A DNA stretch of 64,000 nt from an uncultured Paracoccaceae bacterium (GTDB lineage Bacteria > Pseudomonadota > Alphaproteobacteria > Rhodobacterales > Rhodobacteraceae): NCBI GenBank assembly GCA_913060475.1, contig CAJXSD010000010.1, positions 33,790 through 97,789 of the forward strand, in the 5' to 3' direction. Under the pieces are notes generated by a model that saw only the letters and a program-made list of their open reading frames with translations, ran no database searches and was not told the origin of the DNA. Numbering within the stretch: the stretch's first letter is position 1; each line of letters starts with the position of its first letter. Of the stretch, positions 58,107 to 64,000 are shown in pieces. A program made the position numbers and the translations under genes.

Positions 58107-58138
58107 GTTCGCGCTAACGGCGGTGGTTTAACGCTAAC
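58107..58138. promoter_or_regulatory. Two gap operators of CceR type
   Basis: GTTCGCGCTAAC (58107-58118) and TTTAACGCTAAC (58127-58138), 20 bp centre to centre, are one- and few-mismatch copies of GTTAGCGCTAAC. The perfect form precedes the second gap gene. LacI-family CceR of Rhodobacter controls central carbon genes and is the likely binder; this assignment is inference. Confidence 0.6.
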
Positions 58139-58223
58139 ATATTGGCAAACCATGGGATTTAAGGTTTCCGCAGTGCAGAAAACGCTTTATACGTCGGGAT
58201 AAGTTTTCTGCAGGAGTTTCACC

Positions 58224-59228
58224 ATGACAGTCACCATCGGGATTAACGGGTTCGGGCGCATCGGTCGCTGCACATTGGCACATATCGCTGAAACATCACG
58301 CAATGATGTTCAGGTTGTGAAAATCAACGCAACAGGTCCGATTGAAACAAATGCGCATCTGCTGAAATATGACAGTGTTCATGGACGTTTCCCTGGCAAT
58401 GTCGTGGTCAATGGGGACACAATGGATTTGGGTCGCGGCCCGATGCAGGTGTTTTCAACCTACAACCCAGAGGAACTGGATTGGTCTGGCTGTGACGTTG
58501 TTTTGGAATGCACAGGCAAATTCAACGACGGCACCAAAGCGGATGTGCACCTGCGCCAAGGTGCCAAATCAGTCCTAATTTCAGCCCCTGCGAAAAATGT
58601 TCAAAAAACCATCGTTTATGGCGTGAACCACCGCGATTTGGTGGCGGGTGACACCATGATTTCCAATGGATCATGCACCACAAACTGTCTGGCGCCACTG
58701 GCCAAAGTTCTAAATGACGCGGTCGGGATCGAGGGTGGCGTAATGACCACCATTCACAGCTATACCGGCGATCAGCCCACGTTGGACCGCCGCCACAAAG
58801 ACCTTTACCGTGCGCGCGCCGCAGCTATGGCGATGATCCCAACATCTACGGGTGCCGCCAAGGCATTGGGTGAGGTTTTGCCGGAATTGGCGGGCAAACT
58901 GGACGGAACAGCCATGCGCGTGCCCACGCCGAATGTCTCGGCCGTTGATTTGACGTTTGAGGCGGGCAAAGATGTCACCGTCGAGGATATCAACGAAATC
59001 GTGCGCGAAGCCGCCGCGGGCCACATGGGTCATGTTCTGGCCTATGATCCTGAACCCAAGGTCTCGATCGATTTCAACCATACACCGCATTCATCCATCT
59101 TTGCCCCCGATCAAACCAAGGTGGTGGGTAAACGTTTGGTGCGTGTGCTGGCATGGTACGATAACGAATGGGGCTTCTCTGTCCGTATGGCGGATGTCGC
59201 AGCCGCTATGGGCCGTTTGCTGCAATAA
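58224..59228 (+). CDS. gap: Glyceraldehyde-3-phosphate dehydrogenase, copy 1
   Basis: 334 residues, type I. Catalytic Cys in SNGSCTTNCLAP (about 152), His in TIHSYTGDQ (about 179), and INGFGRIGR Rossmann start. It interconverts glyceraldehyde 3-phosphate and 1,3-bisphosphoglycerate. Two CceR-type half-palindromes lie 86-117 bases upstream. A second copy follows 340 bases later. Confidence 0.97.
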   Translation: MTVTIGINGFGRIGRCTLAHIAETSRNDVQVVKINATGPIETNAHLLKYDSVHGRFPGNVVVNGDTMDLGRGPMQVFSTYNPEELDWSGCDVVLECTGKFNDGTKADVHLRQGAKSVLISAPAKNVQKTIVYGVNHRDLVAGDTMISNGSCTTNCLAPLAKVLNDAVGIEGGVMTTIHSYTGDQPTLDRRHKDLYRARAAAMAMIPTSTGAAKALGEVLPELAGKLDGTAMRVPTPNVSAVDLTFEAGKDVTVEDINEIVREAAAGHMGHVLAYDPEPKVSIDFNHTPHSSIFAPDQTKVVGKRLVRVLAWYDNEWGFSVRMADVAAAMGRLLQ

Positions 59229-59251
59229 TTCTGCACTGCAGATCATCATGA

Positions 59252-59283
59252 AACCCCGTTCCGCTGGAATGGGGTTTTTTATT
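59252..59283 (+). terminator. Terminator of gap copy 1
   Basis: AACCCCGTTCC/GGAATGGGGTT stem (59252-59262 with 59266-59276, one G-U) and T-run. Confidence 0.85.
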
Positions 59284-59330
59284 TACCCTTTTCTTTGTAT
59301 GACTAGAGCCGTCATTTGGGAAAGTTTTCG

Positions 59331-59474
59331 ATGTCACACCGTGCATGGGCCATTTTATTTTTTCTGATTTTACTGCTCTGCCTGGCGGATTTCGTCCTCT
59401 ATGATTTTGTAGTCACCAAATTTTTGATGATCAAGGGCGATCGTTTCATCGAATACCTTGCATTTTGGCGCTAA
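59331..59474 (+). CDS. Small membrane protein, 47 residues, between the gap genes
   Basis: One membrane helix (about residues 6-24, AWAILFFLILLLCLADFVLY), then a basic and aromatic tail ending FWR. No family name is known to me. The start is preceded by GGGAAAG at a workable distance. Its fixed position between two regulated GAPDH genes suggests it is real. Confidence 0.6.
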   Translation: MSHRAWAILFFLILLLCLADFVLYDFVVTKFLMIKGDRFIEYLAFWR

Positions 59475-59499
59475 TCCGCACGGTTTTTATAGTTTTGTG

Positions 59500-59536
59500 T
59501 TGACTTTTTTTCGTTTTTCGTGATGTTAGCGCTAAC
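59500..59536 (+). promoter_or_regulatory. gap copy 2 promoter with perfect palindrome operator
   Basis: TTGACT at 59500-59505, with the perfect 12-bp palindrome GTTAGCGCTAAC (59525-59536) covering the expected -10 region. A repressor bound there would block the promoter. Confidence 0.65.
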
Positions 59537-59564
59537 GAACACGATTTCAACAAAAGGCAGACAC

Positions 59565-60566
59565 ATGACCGTAAAAGTGGCAATTAACGGATTTGGACGT
59601 ATTGGGCGCAACGTATTACGCGCCATTATCGAATCTGGTCGCACCGATATCGAGGTGGTGGCAATCAATGATCTGGGCCCTGTCAGCACAAATGCACATT
59701 TGTTGAAATATGACAGTGTTCATGGACGTTTCCCCGCCACGGTCACCACAACCGACACAACCATCGATGTGGGCCGCGGACCGATCGAAGTCACCGCCAT
59801 TCGTAACCCCGCGGAATTGCCATGGGGACATATTGATATCGTATTGGAATGTACGGGTATTTTCACAGACCGTGACAAAGCCGCCATTCATCTGGAAAAC
59901 GGCGCAAGCCGTGTGTTGGTGTCGGCCCCCTCGAAAGGTGCGGATAAGACCATTGTTTACGGGGTAAATCACGACAGCCTAAGCGCGGATGATGTGATCG
60001 TTTCCAATGCCTCATGTACCACAAATTGTTTGTCACCGGTGGCCAAGGTTCTGCATGACACAGTTGGAATTACACGTGGTTTTATGACCACCATCCACAG
60101 CTATACCGGTGATCAGCCCACATTGGACACAATGCACAAAGACCTGTACCGCGCCCGTGCCGCGGCGATGTCGATGATCCCGACATCGACCGGTGCGGCC
60201 AAGGCTGTTGGATTGGTTCTGCCCGAGCTGAACGGAAAATTGGACGGCGTTGCGGTGCGCGTGCCCACGCCGAACGTGTCGGTTGTTGATCTGACATTCG
60301 AGGCCACCCGCGCCACCAGTGTCGCCGAAATTAACGACGCCATTCGCGCGGCCGCCAACGGCCCCCTAGCCGGCGTATTAGGTGTGGCTGATGAACCGCT
60401 GGTATCCATGGATTTTAACCACGACAGCCATTCGTCGATTTTTGCCACAGATCAGACCAAAGTGATGGACGGCACCATGGTTCGGGTCCTAAGTTGGTAT
60501 GATAATGAATGGGGATTTTCGAACCGCATGGCCGATACGGCCGTGGCGATGGGAAAATTTTTGTAA
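59565..60566 (+). CDS. gap: Glyceraldehyde-3-phosphate dehydrogenase, copy 2
   Basis: 333 residues from the ATG at 59565, type I. Catalytic Cys in [12 protein letters not shown], His in [13 protein letters not shown]. It differs from copy 1 across the substrate half, so the two copies are diverged paralogues, perhaps for opposite flux directions. Preceded by a perfect GTTAGCGCTAAC operator. Confidence 0.97.
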   Translation: MTVKVAINGFGRIGRNVLRAIIESGRTDIEVVAINDLGPVSTNAHLLKYDSVHGRFPATVTTTDTTIDVGRGPIEVTAIRNPAELPWGHIDIVLECTGIFTDRDKAAIHLENGASRVLVSAPSKGADKTIVYGVNHDSLSADDVIVSNASCTTNCLSPVAKVLHDTVGITRGFMTTIHSYTGDQPTLDTMHKDLYRARAAAMSMIPTSTGAAKAVGLVLPELNGKLDGVAVRVPTPNVSVVDLTFEATRATSVAEINDAIRAAANGPLAGVLGVADEPLVSMDFNHDSHSSIFATDQTKVMDGTMVRVLSWYDNEWGFSNRMADTAVAMGKFL

Positions 60567-60677
60567 GCACTATATTGGCCCGCCTTTGGCGGGCCGATGA
60601 GTATTTGTGCAAAAATGAAAACCGAGGTGTTTTCGATCTTGCAGTGAATAGTTTTTGCGAGTACTCAGTCGAGCGTG

Positions 60678-60751
60678 GCGGGTATGGTGAAATGGTATCA
60701 TACGAGCTTCCCAAGCTTAAGGCGCGGGTTCGATTCCCGCTACCCGCTCCA
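60678..60751 (+). tRNA. tRNA-Gly (anticodon CCC)
   Basis: 74 nt with encoded CCA. Acceptor GCGGGTA/TACCCGC; anticodon loop TTCCCAA gives CCC; T-arm CGGGTTCGATTCCCG. Confidence 0.95.
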
Positions 60752-60836
60752 GAACTATGACCGATTTTAGAATCTGGTGAAATTTCCCAAAATTTGTGGT
60801 ACAATCGGCACACGGTACCAAGCGTGAGGTGGTGAC

Positions 60837-60941
60837 ATGCCCAAGGATTTTGATGGCATCGGGAAAACAATTTTTACGTATTTGTTTATATTTTTGTGCG
60901 GCGCATTGATGCTGGTGTATCAGATCAGTGGCGTATTGTGA
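60837..60941 (+). CDS. Small membrane protein, 34 residues
   Basis: Start MPKDFDGIGKTIF, then a helix (about 11-30). GAGGTGGTGAC gives a good ribosome-binding site and TGGTACAAT an extended -10 box upstream. No family known. Confidence 0.6.
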   Translation: MPKDFDGIGKTIFTYLFIFLCGALMLVYQISGVL

Positions 60942-60983
60942 GAGTGCCTGTGACGTCGGATCAATTTTGCGATGCCCGTTGAT

Positions 60984-61016
60984 GTGCTGCGACAGGCCAC
61001 TTGACCTGTCGCGCAC
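60984..61016. terminator. Strong hairpin between convergent genes
   Basis: GTGC-T-GCGACAGG and CCTGTCGC-GCAC arms (60984-60996 with 61005-61016), 8-nt loop. No T-run, so a bidirectional hairpin terminator is only probable. Confidence 0.55.
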
Positions 61017-61052
61017 ATTTATAATGGAAAGGACAATATTCGGAGCAAATTA

Positions 61053-63590
61053 TTATTCTGTGCACTGTCCGATCAAGCGCCCGTTATCAACGTAGCAGCC
61101 TTGGTTTATATCATTATCGCCTGGTTTTTCGGACCATGTCGGCATTCCTGACAAGATTTCGTCAAACTCTAACGGGGGAAGATCTGTAAGCTGCAAGTTT
61201 TGAAAGGCAGGGTCGCCGATATTTTCGTAGGCAAGCCCATTTTCGGCACTTTCACAAACAGAGGTCGGAACCAATCCAAGGCGTTGGCTGACGGCGACAT
61301 TTTTAACAACATACGTCTTGGTGTTGTCAAACAAATCCCGAACAGTTGTTCCGGATTTTAGGGATAGCGCCGAAAACCACGTCAGTTCGCTGGTCGCACC
61401 GGGTATGGTCACGTGGTCGCCGGGCAATGGATAAAATTCACGACCATCATGCGTCAAGATCATTTCCATGCCCTCTATTGCCTCTGGTCCGGCTTCTTGA
61501 AAACAGTCTTGGACACAGTTGCGGCGTGTAAACTGATTCCTGACAAAGGATTCACCATCGAGCCGGTATGTTTTGCTGGCGGGCTCACCACCCAAACCCT
61601 TGATACGATCGTTGACACCTGCGTTCAAATCATGGTCCAAATTTGCGGTATAAATCACGGGCGTCGGACTTTCTTGGTTGATGAATTCATCACCGCTTTT
61701 TACATAAAAGCGGCTGCCCCAATGGTTTGGCCCTGTGTCATATCCATATTTGTTTTCGCATGTAATGAATGATGTATCCTTAATTCCGTCATCATCCACG
61801 CCATCGCACCCATTTAGGTAATCGGTCCGTGTGACCAAGGAAAACCCCATACCTAAGGCATCATTATCGTGATTTTCACCAATCATATCAGTGATGTCAG
61901 CCCCTGTTGCCCCGTTATACCAACGATCGCTTTCATAGGTGTCCCCATTTTCATCCATAAACCGCAGTTTATTTATAAAATGCGTCATTATAGGTTTTTC
62001 AGACGCGTCGAGCACCTGATTTTCGTTGGTATCGTAGTATAGTGTCGCTGGCATTGTTCCAGGTGGCAAAGCCGAAACATCCAAAGGCGTAAGAAGGTAA
62101 TTATGGGGCCGCGTTGCCGAGGGGTTTTCCATATCTACACGCGGACGGAAATATTCATTTCGATGCGTACTATTTACCGTAATTTTCCCAGTTTCATCCT
62201 GAAAAACGCTTAGATCAGTTTGTCCAAAAACAGTTGTCGTATCATCAACAACGTGTGGGCAACTCCAATCAGAGACGCACACCAACGGTGTAACGGCCGT
62301 ATCTGATAAAAACGACGATGACATTTCCATGGGAATACGAACATCGGCATAAGCTATGTCAGCGACCTCATATGGCGTAAAATTCGCACCCGGATTTTTG
62401 GGAAGAAACACCACTTCTCCATTAAACGGCCGATGCCACATTCGTAGACCGTTGGTTTGCACCCTATGGTATTTGACGCCGTTGGCCACTTCTACTTCAC
62501 AGTTGCAAGTGGCAGGATCAACCGATTGATCGACAAAGGCAAGACCTGTACCGTCGTAACTATATTCGTAGGTATTAAAAAACGTATCACCAATTTCCAG
62601 ATCAAGAGGCTTACGCTTGATATCAAATAAACGCGCGGGGGCCCAAACCAAATCAATCGTTTCGTCTGTATACCGATTTTTCGCTTTTAGAACGTTATTG
62701 CTGCTATCTGCACGCACGCGAGTGCGAAAATAGGTATTTGATGGGGCGACAAACCCTGTTCCATATTCAAGCGGGTCACCATTTTCATCCAACAGTTCAA
62801 TTGTAATGGTCCCATTTTCAACCTCAATCGCCGCACCTGTTGCAGGATCAAACAACTGATTGTTCCATGCATTGGAAAATACATTGATCCGCGATTTACA
62901 GGTCTTATCCGTTCCGTCTGCTTGACTGGTCAAAAAATATTCAGGGGATGCGGCGCCAATCAGATCACTGGTTTCGTTCTGCGCAACAAACCTGAAATCT
63001 GACGCCCCATTCGTGTATTCGACTTTTGCCAGTTCGTAATAATCTTCGGACCGATTATTTCTGGCAGATGTTAGAACGACGTTATCATCGACAATTTCCG
63101 TATATATCCGCGCTAGGTCTGACGCACGCTCGGGCACAACAGTGTTATCATCGACCATATAAAACTTCATGTCAAAGACACCATAGGGCGGAACATCCTG
63201 TGCAGATTGCCAACTGTTCAAGCCCAACACAAACCGCTTTTGTGACGTTTCGATATCAATCCACAGCAACGTATCTTGTGGCGTATCATTTGACACACGT
63301 TGCGTTGTTGCAACAACTTCTATGATGCCCGGCCAGCTGCCCGATATACAATCCGACTCTTTCACCAGCGCCTTCCAGGTTTTGTTCAGCGTGTCTGCCA
63401 TACCGACGCCACTTTTTTGGACAACACAGGATAGGATGCTGGCCAATGACGTCAGGTTATTGGCCCGGTCATTTACATATGTGCTGGTCCTAAGCTGGTT
63501 ATACGCAGAATTTTCATCACCTATGGTCTGCGCGTGCAAGGATAAAGGCGCATGCAAAAATGCAATGGCAGTAATAATCTTGAATTTCAT
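61053..63590 (-). CDS. Large secreted cysteine-rich protein of unknown function
   Basis: 845 residues from the ATG at 63590, which has a perfect AGGAGG seven bases upstream. Signal peptide ends near SLHAQT. The mature protein is acidic, beta-rich and has about 14 cysteines (TCNCE, VCVSDWSC, RNCVQDC, GCYVDNG). DTNENQVLDASE is like a calcium-binding EF-hand or dockerin loop, and DENGD repeats recur. No domain was recognised. Low GC relative to neighbours. Cotranscribed with the lipoprotein gene 10 bases upstream. Confidence 0.7.
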   Translation of the reverse strand: MKFKIITAIAFLHAPLSLHAQTIGDENSAYNQLRTSTYVNDRANNLTSLASILSCVVQKSGVGMADTLNKTWKALVKESDCISGSWPGIIEVVATTQRVSNDTPQDTLLWIDIETSQKRFVLGLNSWQSAQDVPPYGVFDMKFYMVDDNTVVPERASDLARIYTEIVDDNVVLTSARNNRSEDYYELAKVEYTNGASDFRFVAQNETSDLIGAASPEYFLTSQADGTDKTCKSRINVFSNAWNNQLFDPATGAAIEVENGTITIELLDENGDPLEYGTGFVAPSNTYFRTRVRADSSNNVLKAKNRYTDETIDLVWAPARLFDIKRKPLDLEIGDTFFNTYEYSYDGTGLAFVDQSVDPATCNCEVEVANGVKYHRVQTNGLRMWHRPFNGEVVFLPKNPGANFTPYEVADIAYADVRIPMEMSSSFLSDTAVTPLVCVSDWSCPHVVDDTTTVFGQTDLSVFQDETGKITVNSTHRNEYFRPRVDMENPSATRPHNYLLTPLDVSALPPGTMPATLYYDTNENQVLDASEKPIMTHFINKLRFMDENGDTYESDRWYNGATGADITDMIGENHDNDALGMGFSLVTRTDYLNGCDGVDDDGIKDTSFITCENKYGYDTGPNHWGSRFYVKSGDEFINQESPTPVIYTANLDHDLNAGVNDRIKGLGGEPASKTYRLDGESFVRNQFTRRNCVQDCFQEAGPEAIEGMEMILTHDGREFYPLPGDHVTIPGATSELTWFSALSLKSGTTVRDLFDNTKTYVVKNVAVSQRLGLVPTSVCESAENGLAYENIGDPAFQNLQLTDLPPLEFDEILSGMPTWSEKPGDNDINQGCYVDNGRLIGQCTE

Positions 63591-63600
63591 GGTCTGCCTC

Positions 63601-63762
63601 CTACTCTGCGCTGGCCGGAATAATTCCGATCCGCGCCTCAAAACCAATCGGTTCGATCTTGTTGGTTGCATCAGATTGACTAGGGTCGCCTTCTCCTCCA
63701 CCGCAGGCGGCAACAATAGCTCCAAGTAAAATTATCATTACGATATTCGAAAATGAACGCAT
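63601..63762 (-). CDS. Small lipoprotein, 53 residues, upstream of the secreted protein
   Basis: Starts MRSFSNIVMII, lipobox IVAAC with Cys20 followed by GGGEGD (Asp at +6, not +2). The mature part is 34 residues, ending IPASAE. Its stop codon overlaps the AGGAGG of the next gene, so they form an operon. No family known. Confidence 0.75.
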   Translation of the reverse strand: MRSFSNIVMIILLGAIVAACGGGEGDPSQSDATNKIEPIGFEARIGIIPASAE

Positions 63763-63786
63763 AACAGCCCACCCTAACACATGAAT

Positions 63787-63800
63787 GTTAATTTATTAAC
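63787..63800. promoter_or_regulatory. Palindrome upstream of the lipoprotein operon
   Basis: GTTAAT-TT-ATTAAC, 25 bases before the lipoprotein ATG in an AT-rich leader, a candidate operator. Nothing else clear is seen in 63763-63948. Confidence 0.4.
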
Positions 63801-63948
63801 AGGATAGTGTAGTACCAGCAGATGGCAAGAAAATTTCTTTGTCTCACTTTGATATTTTTGCAAGATGTAAAAGATTACGAAAATAGTACAAGACCGCACG
63901 ACATGTGAAATTGTGCGTCAGCGCATTCTATTTCGACTAAATTGAAAG

Positions 63949-64000
63949 TGGCGGAGCGACAGGGATTCGAACCCTGGAGACGGTCTCCCGCCTACACACT
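63949..64000 (-). tRNA. tRNA-Ser, 3' part (cut by window edge)
   Basis: The 3' CCA, acceptor half CGCTCCG, T-arm CAGGGTTCGAATCCCTG and a long variable arm (GGCGGGAGACCGTCTC) show a class II tRNA. The variable arm fits tRNA-Ser, probably GGA, but the anticodon lies outside the window. Confidence 0.85.

Noticed and set aside
63591..63725. N-terminal extension of the large secreted protein
   Set aside because: It is the out-of-frame image of the lipoprotein gene; the signal peptide and AGGAGG set the start at 63590.
1..64000. CRISPR arrays, insertion sequences, prophage integrases, rRNA operon
   Set aside because: No spaced direct repeats, transposase, integrase or rRNA sequence was seen on reading the window.

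Overview
The window reads as chromosomal DNA of an alphaproteobacterium of the Rhodobacteraceae (roseobacter-like), of moderate GC. The evidence is the gene order trpE ... trpG-trpD-trpC-moaC-moeA-lexA-comEC-gltX-gltA, the ccm cytochrome c genes, a GTA-type holin/endolysin pair, a LexA box of the alphaproteobacterial form GAAC-N7-GAAC, zapA with a small coiled-coil partner next to tkt and gap, and a very large fused indolepyruvate ferredoxin oxidoreductase. Most of the DNA is housekeeping. No insertion sequence, CRISPR array or integrase was seen, and no gene-free stretch exceeds 300 bases.

Layout. 0-2.7 kb: 3' end of phoB, a DAO-type oxidoreductase, a LuxR-type regulator without a luxI. 2.7-4.7 kb: a structured intergenic region, then rpsB-tsf (minus). 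4.8-8.5 kb: a head-to-head overlapping pair, HupE/UreJ-like and DUF4198-like (putative metal uptake), the latter running into psuK-psuG. 8.6-10.6 kb: DUF502 protein and a TPR/outer-membrane-barrel gene of Slam type, frameshifted in an A8 tract. 10.6-18.2 kb: bdhA, a small-RNA candidate, a YejA-like binding protein with a 44-residue lipoprotein, an XRE/cupin regulator divergent from an acyl-CoA ligase and a DsbA-family protein, and an unknown secreted protein. 18.2-23.6 kb: tRNA-Pro, DUF192, a double cold-shock protein, pdxH, fabI, gpt, ppiD. 23.6-36.3 kb: the trp/moa/lexA/comEC/gltX/gltA block. 36.4-43.3 kb (all minus): enoyl-CoA hydratase, ccmH, ccmF, GTA-type holin and endolysin, ccmE, argC, murI. 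43.4-51 kb: indolepyruvate oxidoreductase with a divergent LysR regulator, a second small-RNA candidate, and a three-gene operon resembling part of the ectoine-utilisation (eut) set. 51-60.6 kb: purL, a TerB-like membrane protein, bolA-grxD, zapA and its coiled-coil partner, tkt, and two gap genes with a 47-residue membrane protein between them. 60.6-64 kb: tRNA-Gly, a 34-residue membrane protein, and a lipoprotein plus an 845-residue secreted protein of unknown function, then a truncated tRNA-Ser.

Points that stand out: two unannotated ~75-nt RNAs with the same architecture (7-bp hairpin, linker, U8 terminator); GTAGC-type palindromes (GTTAGCGCTAAC and near copies) ahead of both gap genes; the lysis pair sitting between ccmE and ccmF with its own palindromic upstream element; a near-perfect hairpin that buries the start codon of the eut-like operon; and the unfamiliar lipoprotein/secreted-protein pair between two tRNA genes.
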